Positions 11,413-44,897 of a stretch of 64,000 nt of DNA are shown here, piece after piece. A model generated the notes under the pieces. The model saw only the letters and a program-made list of their open reading frames with translations. It searched no databases and had not been told where the DNA came from. The stretch's first letter is position 1; each line of letters opens with the position of its first letter. Origin of the DNA: Babylonia areolata (Eukaryota; Mollusca; Gastropoda; Neogastropoda; Buccinidae). Both the position numbers and the translations under genes were made by a program. The DNA lies in NCBI RefSeq assembly GCF_041734735.1, contig NC_134876.1, forward strand, positions 94,670,086 through 94,734,085. Direction: 5' to 3'.

Positions 11413-11875
11413 AGCAGCCAGTCGGTCATTTATTTGACACTGATTTTACGTTATATCGGTCATGCTAAAATTGTCTTCATTGAATTATCTTATTCTCCTG
11501 CAAAACGACCCCGATTACAGATTTAAACAAACAAACAACAACAACAACAACAAAAATCGTCTGCAGTTCAACATCGAGTGGACGAACATTGTGAACAAAA
11601 TCACAACTTGTACCGAACTGGGAAACGAAACGTGGTACGTTTAGTACACACATTAAGGCATCGTCGCTAACGTAATACGGCGGAAGAGCTTGCAGTGTCA
11701 AATAATGTTTTGATTTCCCGCTTTTCTCCTCGATTGAGGATGGCTTCCATACATGTAGAACATTTCTTCGTAACTGAGAAATCGTTTTCCGCATCGTCAA
11801 GCATGCCGCCGAAAGGAGCTTTCCAATATCGAGAAAGATCAAATGAGTGTTCAGAACAATATTATTGCAGTAACC

Positions 11876-12215
11876 AGCCGCCGTGGCGAAGTGGTTAGCG
11901 TCGCGGACTGACGGCTGGGAGGACGTGGGTTCGAATCCCAGCGGAGGTGGGTTTTTCGGCCCGTGGCCGGCTCCTACCCGGAGTTGAGTGTGCTGTGGGC
12001 TTAAATGGGGAGACTGGGACCACACAGTCGTGTGTCATCCACTTCAAGGATGCGTCTTTGGGTGTGTTGCTCTAATTACCTGACCAACACTGCAAGTGTC
12101 TGTATCTCTCGGGCCTGGTTAACGCCGGGATATCATTATGACAGGAAGCGTAGAGTACAGCCTTGTCACGCAGTCCTCCATAGCAACATCGTCATCATCA
12201 TCGTCATCCTCCTTC
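11876..12215 (+). mobile_element. tRNA-derived SINE
   Basis: The head has an A box in 'tggcgaagtggttagcgtc' (about 11884-11902) and a perfect B-box core 'ggttcgaatcc' (about 11928-11938). A body of about 250 bp follows and ends in a CATCATCGTC-type short repeat near 12190-12215. It is not a tRNA gene: the sequence past the B box does not pair back to the 5' end. Confidence 0.8.
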
Positions 12216-12239
12216 ATCGTCAACAATATAAACAAAAAA

Positions 12240-12760
12240 TTAATAGTCTCAAAGTCTGTGGCCTTTCATGCCCTGCTCTCATGGTGACCTCAGTCTCGAT
12301 ACCCCTAGCCCTCCACTTCCGTGCTTGGGGTTAGTCTTGTCAATGTCGTCAGTGTCGGCAGATTCATGGGGGGCTGTTGTTTGAGGGACGTAGTGGCGGT
12401 CTCCACTCTGGGAGGGACGCTCACTCAGTCTGGCTCCGCGACTAAGCCATTATTGTCGTTAGTAGGGGGCTTAGTAGGTGGTGTCCTAAGTACGTTAAAT
12501 CAGAACAGGCACCACTGAACACCACCGAAGTGACTCAGCAGCAGTGCAGGGTCTCCTCTGGTGTGTGGCCTCCTGGCGACCTAACATCGATAGTTCCCTG
12601 TGGACTACCGACGCTGGAACTGCGACAGACGAACCCGGGTGTGGCCGTGTATGGGGGAATCTAAATGAGCGGCGTGGGAGTAATGCCACTGAAACTGTGC
12701 AGATGATGGGGCAGCAACAAAAAAAAAAAAAATAAAAAAAAAAAATAAAATAATTGCAGT
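12240..12760 (+). mobile_element. Unclassified poly(A)-tailed retroposon
   Basis: A GC-rich block of about 480 bp sits in AT-rich surroundings and stops abruptly in an A-rich tail (12720-12752), as expected of a reverse-transcribed insertion. It has no tRNA-like head and no recognisable reverse-transcriptase motif. From memory similar text is common in gastropod sequences, but I cannot verify this here. It lies immediately 3' of the SINE at 11876-12215. Confidence 0.55.
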
Positions 12761-13292
12761 CTCTTACATTCTGCAAACGCCTGTGGATTTTGTGAGTTTT
12801 CATCGGCGTTTGTGGGCAACCGACGCTTTTTCTATCGCTGATCTTGTGCAAGAGTGTAGCCCATTCGAGTAAAATCGAGATGCGATCTAGATAAGTAGGC
12901 TACAAGACGCACTTTTACGTGCATGACCGTTTTTATTTCGTTATATATGTAGCCCCATATCACGATTTCGGAGTATCATAATGTTCATGTTTCCATATCA
13001 CATTCTGACACAGCATTCTCTTGTGCATTATATACAAGAATGGAATTAACAGATCCGCACGTTATGTTGTCAAGGTACTTTGGGAAATCTTACAGACACT
13101 GAGCAACTGTGAAGATTTGATTTCCACAAAAGAGATGAAATTGTTTTCCTAAATAAATGATATACTGGACCAACGCAAGTGACAGTTATTCTGTAACCTG
13201 ATGTCTTCAAACCGTAGCCTACATCATTGCATTTCTTTTTCTACTTTTTCCTCTGTATTTACTGGACCATAATGTGAACATTTGCTATACAG

Positions 13293-13293
<1 letters not shown>

Positions 13294-13357
<64 letters not shown>

Positions 13358-13362
13358 TACTA

Positions 13363-13400
<38 letters not shown>

Positions 13401-13405
13401 TATGC
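13294..13405. repeat. (CA)n and (AT)n microsatellites
   Basis: A CA run of about 58 bp, then 12 bp of other sequence, then an AT run of about 38 bp. Confidence 0.95.
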
Positions 13406-13503
13406 ATTTTGACATACCAGTAAACGCCCTTGACGAAGACCAGTGGTCGAAACCGGTCGGGCATGTGAGAAACTGTTCTGTTGTTTTCCTTTTTTTCTAT
13501 TGT

Positions 13504-13504
<1 letters not shown>

Positions 13505-13560
<56 letters not shown>
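13505..13560. repeat. Compound (AT)n-(AG)n microsatellite
   Basis: About 32 bp of AT run straight into about 21 bp of AG, as at 8810-8888. Confidence 0.95.
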
Positions 13561-13880
13561 TGTGAAGGACAAAGTATAAATTCAGTTACAGATTTTGGGG
13601 GTCTAGGCCCGGGTAACCTGATGGGGACGCCGGGGGCGCCGGGAATAAAGGGTTGTTTTCCTGACCCATCAAGTTTGAAAATGACCCATTGATTTCGTGG
13701 TGAACCGGTCAAATGACCCATGGTGTCCCGAACTGAACAATCCTAAACTCTGACAGAGTGGCAAGATCTGCCACAGTGGAAGACAGGCACGCTGACCTCA
13801 GACATACCTTGAAGACGGCTCACCGCGCGGCCATGAGCATTGTTCGTATCGCCACAGAGGCTAAGTCTGAGGCTATGCTA

Positions 13881-14290
13881 TGTGGAGTGATGGCCTAGAG
13901 GTAACGCGTCCGCCTTGGAAGCGAGAGAATCAGAGCGCACTGGTTCAAATCACGGCTCAGCTGCCGATATTTTCTCCCCCTCCACTAGACCTTGAGTGGT
14001 GGTCTGGACGCTAGTCATTCGGATGAGACGATAAAACGAGGTCCCGTGTGCAGCATGCATTTAGCGTACATAAAAGAACCCACGGCAACAAAAGGGTTGT
14101 TCCTGGCAAAATTCTGTCGAAAAATCCACTTCGATAGGAAAAACAAATAAAACTACACGCAGGAAAAAAATACAAAAAAATGGGTGGCGCTGTAGTGTAG
14201 CGACGCGCTCTCCCTGGGGAGAGCAGCCCGAATTTCACACAGAGAAATCTGATGTGATAAAAAAACAAATACAAATACAAATACAAGTCA
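13881..14290 (+). mobile_element. tRNA-derived SINE, long copy
   Basis: The head has an A box in 'tggcctagaggtaacgcg' and a B box in 'ggttcaaatca'. The body includes 'attcggatgagacgataaa', 'aaagaacccacggcaaca' and 'ggcaaaattctg'. The element ends in an AAATAC-type repeat (14268-14288). A nearly full-length copy on the opposite strand lies at 22800-23228 inside the annexin gene. The bodies at 51497-51935 and 55207-55610 share the middle section but have different 3' ends. Confidence 0.85.
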
Positions 14291-15167
14291 AAAACGAAAC
14301 GCCACTGAAAACCCGATGCCAGACACTCGATCGATCCCGGCGATCGGATTGACAGAACCTCCGCATAACACGGGGGAAAAAAACAACTACCGTAACGTGA
14401 AATCCTAAAAAGTAACTTAAGGGGGAACAGGACTGGACATAAGCGACTGAGTCAGCTGGTGCTCGGCGGCTCTGGCTCGCCCACATGCTGACTCCACTGG
14501 ACACCTCTGTGGATCCACCGGGAAAACCCACAGGGAAAGCCTCAGAGTTCAGGACTGACTTCCTCCAGCACCACGGACCCTGGGACTGGGGCCCATCAGA
14601 CTGAGGACCCAGACTCACAGGTCCGTCCCTCCATCCCGTTCTCTGATGCAGACGCGTGATTCTTACCACTGACAGCATCTCATCATGCAGGTAAAAGACA
14701 AAAAACAAAGAAAACAACTACAAGTAAGCCAAACTCAGACTGCGTAAAATGTTTGCCTGCGAGCGTATAATACACACGTACCTAGGCTGTGTCTGCGTGT
14801 ATCCATATGGTGTGTATTTTTTCGTACCAGAACAGGACATATCCAACAGATGACCGTGACATAGCACCCGGATGGACATCAGATCACACACAGGCGAACA
14901 GCCAGGACCTCAACCCCCAACAGACAAGCCGCTGGGCTCTCCGGGCCCTAGGAACACCAGGACTACCATGACATCAGCCTCTGAGAGCACAGCCAGCATC
15001 TTACAGTGGAGCACCAGAAAGACCTGATACCCAGACAGACACCAAGACTCCACCCCTCTGAACAACAAAAGCTCCACAAAAACCAAGACTCAAGTATTAA
15101 ACAGCTCGAGTAAGCCAACCGAGACAACATTTATATATATCCAATGACTTTTTACCTGTTCACTTTT

Positions 15168-15221
<54 letters not shown>

Positions 15222-15436
15222 AACCGACATGCCATGATTCTAACGGACTCAATGAACCTCATATAAAAAGTTGAAAGTGGAATGGGAAGCCCAGAGTGGC
15301 ATGAGGCAATGCGCAACCTTCAGGTTAAAAAAAAACTTACATGGTCATACTGCCAGAGACATGTAGGCGTTAAGGGAAAATGAGCGAGCTGACAGGCTTG
15401 CTGGTAACGTAAAAACAACGATCGAGCGATGTTTCG
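14291..15436. other. Intergenic stretch, CT repeat, no gene
   Basis: The section 14420-15120 is more GC-rich than its surroundings and rich in ACC/CAG, as if part of an unidentified old insertion, but there is no supported open frame. A CT microsatellite occupies 15172-15217. Confidence 0.4.
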
Positions 15437-17082
15437 GGTGTCCCCAAAAAGTGAACCGCTTTTTTACAAGTATTTTCTCAGTGATAGAGAAACCGAATTT
15501 AATGAAAATTTCCACACAGTAACCTTAGGATATTATCAACAAGTCTGCAAAATATCTAAAAGTTCTTACGCAAATTATGCGAGTATTATCAAATTCAAAA
15601 CAGCATGTCAAAAACTGAATCCAATATCAGAGGAAAACTCACTTATTTCATTTTATGCTCAATGTGGCCTCCATCTTCCTCCACGACTAAACGAAGCCGT
15701 TTCTTCCAAGCAGAAATGCGTTTACGTATTTCTTCCACCGATATCTTCTCCCATGATATAATTATCCTGTCCTTTAACGCCTGCTCGATCAATTTGTCTC
15801 TCACTCCCCGGTAAACTTTCTCCTTCAGAGAGTCCCATATGGCATAATCCATTGGGGTTACAGTCAGGACTTTGTGGAGGCCATTCATCCTTCTTGATGA
15901 ATTCTGATGTAGCCTCCTTCACATGGGCCTGGGTTACCCTACTTGTGTGTAAAGGAGCCCCATCTTGCTGAAACACGTAATTGTTTCTAGGATAAAGACG
16001 CCTGCAATCCGGGAGAAGATTATCATCCAATAACTGAATGTAGCTTTCACTATTAACCTTGGCTCTATCAGTGTCAATAAGATGAATATTTGTTTTTCCT
16101 TTCCAGAATATTCCAGCTGAAACCATTGTCTTTTTTGAAAATCTAGAAGTCTCATGATTGAGGCGAGATGGCTGAATTTCTCGTTTCCGTTTCCCATAAA
16201 CGTTTTGGCGATTTTTAGCTATCTCTGATGAAAAGTCTTTCTCATCTGTGAAAATTATCCTTGTCACATCAGTGGCCAAGTAGCGGTCATTCAAGTTACG
16301 GCAGCGAGTTTTTCTTTTCCTTCTAACATTTCGGTCCCTACTTGATACCCGTATCCTCTTGAAGGGCTTCAGCTCCAGTTCTTTCGCCATTCTTTGCACA
16401 GAAGACTTGTTCACTTGTAAATCGCTTGCAACTTCTCTAAGAGATTTGTGGGTACCTGGGTTCTCCTCCTGGGATTGAATCAGTTCCTCAACACGGTCCT
16501 TGTTCTCCTCCGAACATGCAGTCTTGGGTCTCCCACTGCCAGTTTTACGAGCTACTGACCCTGTAGTGCGTGTTTTACCAATAAGTCTATTTACAGTGAC
16601 GTGACCCCAACCCTTGCCTGGAAATTCCTTTACGATCCTTCTTCCACCCCAGCCTTTCTCCTTGAAACAGTTTTCAATGGTAACTTTATCACTTTCATTC
16701 AAAGGCATGGTTGATCCTTCCAAACTGAAACTTTGGACCGACAGAACTGATTTTGGATACAGACGACAATAATAATAATAATAATAAATCAATAGACTTG
16801 ACATCCAGACAGGCTATTTTTAGACTGACACTGATTGACAGATGCCAACACCTGGCGGCTGGCATGAACATGATGAACGTCACATTGCACATTTCTGATA
16901 CTGGATTTTTTGACGTGCTGTTTTGAATTTAACAATACTCGCGGACTCGCGTCCGAACTTTTAGATACTTTGCAGACTTGTTCATGATACCCTAAGGTTA
17001 CTGTGTGAAAATTTTCAATGAATTCGGTTTCTCTATCACTGAGAAAACTTGTCAAAAAGCGGTTCACTTTTTGGGGGCCACC
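15437..17082 (-). mobile_element. Tc1/mariner-type DNA transposon (DD37D) with ~200-bp inverted repeats
   Basis: The ends at about 15437-15640 and 16885-17082 are inverted repeats of roughly 200 bp. Both begin with a C-tract and 'aaaaagtgaaccgctttttt' or a close variant. Between them, on the minus strand, lies one transposase gene. The repeats show obvious substitutions relative to each other, so the copy is not recent. A TA target duplication could not be made out. Ends this long are unusual for mariners, which commonly have about 30 bp. Confidence 0.85.
15643..16708 (-). pseudogene. Tc1/mariner DD37D transposase, one frameshift
   Basis: The frame starts at ATG 16706-16708 (MPLNESDKVTIENCF) and reads to about 15860, then continues in another frame to a stop at 15643. 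The N-terminal half (about residues 1-120) looks like the paired helix-turn-helix DNA-binding region, with GRPKTACSEEN between its two parts. Catalytic motifs are FTDEKDF (first Asp), FQQDGAPLHTS (second Asp) and SPDCNPMDY (third Asp) across the frame change. Counting across the change gives 37 residues between the second and third Asp, the spacing of the maT/DD37D clade. A single-base indel near 15850-15862 breaks the gene just before the third Asp. It is otherwise open, which implies moderate age. Confidence 0.85.
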
Positions 17083-17379
17083 GATCCATCTAGGAAAATC
17101 GGAAATCCTCAGAAAAGTCAAAGAATATCAAAAAGAACAGGTTCAGGGCCATCACACTATCGATGGCCTCAAAGAAAGAAAAAAAAAAAGTAGAGAGAGG
17201 GAGCGGCCGTAAGTCTAGCATGAAAGGTAGAGCATGTTGCTTTACAAATCAAACGAATATTGGCACCATTTCCAGAGTCCCTCTGGGTCTTTCCAAAAAC
17301 AGTAGACTGTGCAACACGTTAGTCGCAACGTTCCTGGCATAAGGGATATTTTCCCACCCCTCTGCGGCCAGTCAGTGGC

Positions 17380-17420
17380 AGCGTGTGTGTGCCGGTGTGT
17401 GTGTGTGTGTGCCGGTGTCA

Positions 17421-17467
<47 letters not shown>

Positions 17468-17590
17468 AGTGTGTGCGTGAGTGCAGTGTGTATCTCAGTG
17501 CCACCAGTGTGCCACGTGTGTCAATCAGTGTCAGTGTGTACTTTTTGTGTGCCGTGTGCAGTGTGTGTGTGTGTGTGTGTGTGTTTTACA
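17380..17590. repeat. (GT)n microsatellite cluster
   Basis: GT runs at 17395-17410, 17422-17466 and 17560-17584 are separated by GT-like degenerate sequence and followed by a poly-T tract. Confidence 0.9.
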
Positions 17591-17659
17591 TTTTTTTTTT
17601 TTTTTGCTTCGGTGTTTGTTTATCTATTTATTGTCTTTTTATTTCATTTTTATCTATTT

Positions 17660-17785
17660 CTCAAGGCCTGACTAAGCGCGTTGGGTTGCGCTGCTGGTCA
17701 GACATCTGCTTAGCAGCGGCTGTTGTGTAGCGTATATGGATCTGTCCGAACGTAGTGACGCTTCTTTGCGTCAGTTACTGTCATT
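17660..17785 (+). mobile_element. SINE 3' tail fragment
   Basis: The stretch from 'aaggcctgactaagcgcgtt' to 'gaacgtagtgacgcttc' matches the 3' end of the SINE at 55207-55610 and, inverted, the fragment at 11228-11412. There is no head. Confidence 0.65.
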
Positions 17786-18880
17786 GTTGATAATTTCCAG
17801 TCTGAACCCGTTAAAACTGAACATGGAGTCCCACAGGGATCTGTTTTACGCCCCGGCAGTGCTCTTCACACTCAGCTATGTAGCCGGTGACACTGCCGGC
17901 TCCTCTCGCTGAAATTATCAACCGCCACAATGTCAGTCATCATTCTTATGCTGATGACACTCAACTCCAGAAGAGTGATACACCCGAAAAACTGTCGTCG
18001 CTCTTGCAAGAAACATCCGACTGCTTCCTGGACATTCAAAATTGGATCAGTGACTCTAAATAAGTTACAATTGAACGCGGACAAAACTGAAGCAATGATC
18101 ATTGGAACTAAACAAAAACTCTCTTCCATCACAACGACTGACACCGTCAATCAAACTTGGCAGTACATCCATCCCTCTTTCCAGTTCAGTCAGGAACCTC
18201 GGCGTTGTAGTCCTTGACAACCACACACTGTCCATCCAAAAATTTGTCACTCCTGCTACTCAGCCGGTGTAAATTGCGGCGCATCAGTTCCACCCGGAAA
18301 TGTCTGTCCATCAGTTGACGCAACATCTAGACTTCAATGTCGTTTCTCTCATTATCTCTCGCCTTGACTACTGTAACTCTCTATTGTCTGGTTTGCCTGC
18401 TTCATCCATTCAGTCCAAGTTCAGCGCATACAAAACTCTGCTGCCCGACTCGTCCTCAGAAAGAAACTGAGATCTGAGCACATCACTCCTCTTTTGCAAC
18501 ATCTCAGTCCACTGGCTCCCTGTCTCACACAGAATAAAGTACACTCCATCTCGCTCTCTACGATCAGCTTCGGATCCAGTTTGTTTACGCATACCCATAT
18601 TTAAACACTCGACTGTTGGCCGCCGTTCTTTCTCTGTCTCTGGACCTTGCAATTGGAATGAACTTCCTCTTTCGCTTCGTCAAGTCTCCATACTCAGCTC
18701 TTTCAAGTCTGGCCTTAAAACCCACCTCTTCCCAAAACTAGCCTTCCTTCTCTGCCTCTTCCTTGTCCGTTCAGTTTCTCCAGTTTAAGAGTTATGCATG
18801 CGTGTGAATGACTGGTGCGAAAGCGCTATAATTTGTCTCTGCACAAGATTCAGCGCTAAAGAATATTATTATTATTATTA
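17765..18880 (+). mobile_element. LINE 3' fragment (CR1/L2-like), heavily indel-scarred
   Basis: The copy carries the reverse-transcriptase YADD box (in 'ttatgctgatgacactc', 17946-17962) through to the 3' UTR and ATT tail at 18860-18880. It matches the copy at 37658-38690 but has lost about 60 bp around 18540 and has several 3-5-bp insertions, so no long frame survives. Confidence 0.85.
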
Positions 18881-18889
18881 CTGATATTG

Positions 18890-20585
18890 ATACTGATCCG
18901 GTCTCTCCAGTTCTCTCTTTCAGTGCCACAACTACCACAAGTACTCATCCGCCAAAATTTGTCGCTTACAAAAATAGATTCTACGCTTGTCTATGTGTTC
19001 ATAAAGTGTTTCCCATCTTTATTTCAAAATCACAGACTAAAATAGAATATATAGATTTATCATTTTTGTCGGTGTGTCGAAATACGTAGCAGAATGTCTC
19101 GAGACAATGACTCAATCGTGCTGGGGTTCTGCTGGGGCTGTTCACATCTGTTAAATATTTAAGTACTCGAAAACACATTCTGTCGTATGAATACAACAGG
19201 TCTGACTTGGCTCTAAGATTAATATTCAAACGTTTTGACAGCTTGATATATCCATGTTCAGATTTCAAAGAAGTCGAGTAATGGTGTTTTTTTCGAGAAA
19301 CAGAGAAAGGCAGTACTGTACGCTCTGTACAGAACCCCAAGATTAAAGGGAAATGACGCGCGTTTCTTATTCATGAAGATAACTCTGGAGTCTTTTCTCG
19401 GTTGCGTACATTAATTCTCCACACTGTTGTTTTTGTTCAGTGTGTGAACCTGCTGCATTTTCTCGTTGTGTATATTTCTGCATTCATTTAAAGAGGATTT
19501 TTTTCCTACTCCTTCTAGCAGTATGTAAGTATGTATGTGCGCGTTCATTCTCCAGTTTGATATTTTTTTCCCCTATCACGAGGATTTATGAAGAGGAAGT
19601 GTGTGTGTGTGTGTGTGTGTAAGATTATTCTTCAATACATGTGCGTAAGCAAGCGCGCGTGTGCGTTTGTGTGTGTCTCTGTGTGTGAGGAATGTATTTT
19701 GGATGTTTGTTCGTATGAAAAAGGTATTGGTGATGGGGGTTAGGAGGGGATGTACAAGTCCAGTATAAAGCATACATACAATGATACATGCGTGTTGTGA
19801 GTCCGCCCACCCATGTTCATGCATCTGTGTGTTTGTGCCAGTTATATTTATTTTGTTTCACGTGATAGTCAAGTTTAGGTTTAGTTGATACAGAGTTTAG
19901 CTTTACTTAAGCACATGATTGGTAATTTTACCTTTTCCTCACATAATGATAGTCTGTGGGCCTTTGAGATTGAATAGGTCAGGTAGACTATTCCTGTCTT
20001 CCTCCCTCATTGGCGATCCTCCATGCCCTCCACCCCCATCACACAATGTGTTTTTTTCATAATTTCTACATTGTCTTTCGCACTCTTTTGTATGAACACA
20101 CACATATGAAACAGTTAAGTGTGTGTGTGTGTGTGTGTGTGTCACTATATATGTGTTTGTGTGTGTGCATAAAAATTTACATGCTGGTACCTGAATGAGT
20201 GTGTGCGTGGTGTGTAGAGGTTCACTTTGAATGGCTATTTTTTGTTCTTGTTTGTTTTTTTTTTTCTTTTTCATTTGCCCTCAACTTATTTATCTGTTGC
20301 TATATTTTAATGCATTTACTAAAAGAAAAATGAATAATTATTGTATCATGCTATGTTGATGTTATACACAAACCTAGATGTCAGGAAACAGTGTGATAAA
20401 ACGAGTTGGCAGTGAGTGTTCTGGAGAAATCCATGCTCTTAGTAGACCATTGTGTGAGACAGTGTTTCCTGTTATGAAAGCCAGCAGGGATGATGAGCTG
20501 GGATGAGGATTACTGCTGATATAATTTGCCAGTTGGTTATACAGCTGTGAGTGCCTAACTCGATCTAAATGAGAGTAAGTTGAGA

Positions 20586-20628
<43 letters not shown>

Positions 20629-20682
20629 TGCGCGTGCGTGCGCGCGTGTGTGTATCTTTGACTACAATTGGGTTTGTACACG

Positions 20683-20720
<38 letters not shown>

Positions 20721-20888
20721 TTCTTGGCTTTTGTTCAAATAAACCTTCGTGTGTGAGGAGAGGGGCTGTGTGGTGTGATTATGAATTGATTAAATCAGCC
20801 TCTTGTTTGCAGTATTCTGCATTGAAAAGAGAAGTGGTAGCAATTTGAACAAAAAAGTGTACATTTACCTTACCATTGTTTTATTCAG
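18890..20888. other. Upstream region of the annexin gene, microsatellites
   Basis: No gene is seen. GT runs lie at 19600-19620, 20119-20143, 20589-20625 and 20683-20718. A non-coding first exon and promoter of the annexin probably lie here or further upstream, because the coding exon at 20889 starts with an acceptor; I could not place them. Confidence 0.4.
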
Positions 20889-20918
20889 TCAAAGCGTTAC
20901 AAGGTCAACAGCGGCAAG

Positions 20919-42386
<21,468 letters not shown>

Positions 42387-43030
42387 GAGACCCTGTTGGT
42401 TTTTTTGGGTTTTTTTTAATGTTGTCTTCCAATTATTAGGCATCTTAGTCCTTTCTTACATTAATTATCCATCCATTTTCTTTCATGGTATTGCAGTGTT
42501 AATAGTAGTGGCCTGCATTAGGTCTTGCAAGACCATGGATTTGAGCCTGTTGTTCACACACCCTGGATCTTTAACAGTGTATGCAAGGACGGGACAGTAC
42601 AGTTGAGTGACAGTCTGATGCAGATCTCATGATGGCAAGTAGGAGATGAATGGGCATCAGTATGCTCCTTCCTTGGCTGTCTTTTTGCAGTCAGCTACTC
42701 ATTTGGTTTACTGATTCTTGGCCAACTTGTTTGAGTCAGTCCCCACGGAGAACAGTCCTCAGCGCTTGTTTATATATCAATGGCATCAGTGGAAGAAATT
42801 TTTTAAATATTCATCCCAGTCATATGGCCATATTCCAGACATGGCCAGCTATTTTAAGACATTGTTGCTTATGTGTGTGTGTGGACTTGGCCCTCTTCAT
42901 TTCAAAACTGCACTTTTCCATCTTCAGTTGACAGTCTGAATGTGATATGATGACAATATTGATCAACAATATTGATCAGTGTGTCAGGGATTGATGGTAT
43001 TTGAGCTAAGTACCTTTGGTCGATTTAGAT
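42387..43030 (+). other. Annexin 3' flank / 3' UTR
   Basis: No further coding exon is seen. The start of the 3' UTR is certain, its end is not. Confidence 0.5.
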
Positions 43031-43785
43031 TTTGGTAGATTCTATTACATTCTAACAGATAATGACCTAGAGATTCTACTACTGTCAAATTCAACTGGAT
43101 CCTGTAGCAGAATCTAATAGGTTCTGGAAGATTATGGTAGATATGGGAAAGCGTGGTAGATTCTGGGAGATTACATAGATGCTGGGCATTGTGGCACATT
43201 CTGCAAGATAATGTAGATACTGGGATTTGTGGCAGTTTTGGAAGATTATGTCGATACTTGCAATTGTAGTAGATTCTAGGAGATTATGTAGATACTGGCA
43301 GATTCTGGGAGATTATTTTAGATACTAGGAATTGTGGGAGATTATTGTAGATACTAGGAATTATGGAAGATTCTGGGGGATTTATGAAGATACTGGGAAT
43401 TGTGGCAGATTCTAGGAAATTATGTAGATAATGGCACATTCAGGGAAATTAAAATAGATACTGGGTGTTGTGGCAGATTGTGGGAGATTATGTAGATACT
43501 GGCAGATTCTGGTAGATTCTAACGGATCATGGTACATTCTGTCAGATTCTGCCAGAGTTCACTAGATCCTGGTAGATGCTAGGTACGGACAGGACCTGGA
43601 AAAAAAAATCTTGCAGATTCTACTGGATTCTGACAGATTCTAGCAAGATTTGGTAGATTCTGACAGATTGTGGTAGGTCCTGGCAGATCCTACTAGATTA
43701 GAGCAGATTCTACTACATTCTCACAGATGCTACTATATCCTGGCAGATTCTTGTAGAATCCACTAGAATGTAATAGAATCTGTGA
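43030..43785. repeat. Degenerate ~38-bp tandem repeat downstream of annexin
   Basis: Many copies of words like 'agattctgggagattatgta' and 'gatactgggaattgtggcag' follow one another with variable spacing and strong divergence, so the array is old. Confidence 0.8.
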
Positions 43786-44649
43786 CTTGTAGTGTCTGTG
43801 TCCTGTGTTCAGTGCGTCATCTAGTCCATGTCATGGTATCGTGTGTCCGAGTCATATGTCCAGACAAGTCTATTGTCAACCTTGAAAAGTCTTGTAAAGT
43901 CGGGTGTCAGAATCTGTGCTGTATCATCATCATGTGTCAGAGTGTGACAACTTGTGTTTGTGTTGTGTTATCACCCGAGTCCTGTCTTGTGTCTTGTTGC
44001 CATGTCTTGAGTCTGTGTCTGTGCTATGGCATTCCAGCTCTAGTAGACTCAGTACAGTCATGTCACTGTTTATTTGTGTTCAGTTGCAGCATTTTCTTTA
44101 TGAACTTCGTATCTTGACAAACTCATGAACTTTGTTTATGTGTTCTGCTGAAGTTGGTGTATCTGTGACAGCTGACGTCTTGAGTGTTTTAGTCTTGTTC
44201 AAGTAGTAATGACAGCAATGTGAACATAATGAAAATTTTTTTTAATGAAAAATACAATTACCCATGCCCCCTTTAACTTGTAATTGGAGTGCGTGTTTAC
44301 CAGTTAACTTCTTAGTCAGTGCTTGTAATTGGAGTGCGTGTTTACCAGTTTACTTCTTAATCAGTGTTTGAATTTGATGTCAGATACTTTTTGGGCTAAT
44401 TTAATGTGATAGCTAGATATTGCTTTTAATGTTTGAATGAGTGCTAAGTTTGTGAAATGTTTTTTTCTGTATGTCAAACAGTAATCATTTTTACAATGTT
44501 GTGGATCTGTGTGTAAACTTTATCAGCTTATCTGTTGCATGCTTGGCTTATCCTTTGCCTTGGGTTTTTCTCCTGTGCATTATCTAACAGTTTGCTTATA
44601 TCCATCTGGAAAACGAAATCAAGCTCAGGTGAAAGTTATTTTTAGAATC
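43786..44649. other. Unique AT-rich sequence, no gene
   Basis: The two overlapping open frames (43782-44128) are Cys/Val-rich without domains. Words of about 40 bp starting 'gtaattggagtgcgtgttta' are repeated at 44280 and 44325. Confidence 0.4.
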
Positions 44650-44897
44650 ATGTTAACGCCAGAGAATCGATAGACAGACAGAAAATACAAAAAAAACTTA
44701 GCCATATGGAGAGCACAGGAACAGGAGTCATAATGGCTGCCGGAAAAAGAGGGCGCTAACCAGCGGGACAAAGGGGAGGTTACCTACTTCCGGGAGGTTA
44801 TCGGCCGTAGTTTCGTTTTCTCCGCATAGTAGTTTGCACAGGCAGGAATGTCAGACCCCTGCCGGAGTCTGCACTGGTTGGGTCACGGTAACTATGT
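44650..44897. repeat. GC-rich dispersed repeat, copy 2 (inverted)
   Basis: Reverse-complement relative of 32689-32945. It runs from 'gagaatcgatagacagacag' through 'gaggttacctacttccggga' to 'gggtcacggtaa'. The two copies are separated by 12 kb. Flanking similarity stops at both ends. Confidence 0.75.

Noticed and set aside
11876-11945. Possible tRNA gene
   Set aside because: A and B boxes are good, but there is no matching acceptor stem and the similarity continues into a SINE body.
14235-14717. 160-codon minus-strand frame
   Set aside because: It begins in unclassified sequence and runs into the SINE tail; composition is mixed, with no domain and no splice support.
10425-20918. Joining the 10425 start to the annexin as an alternative N-terminus
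   Set aside because: The possible donor after 14 codons gives a phase that hits a stop when joined to the acceptor at 20888.
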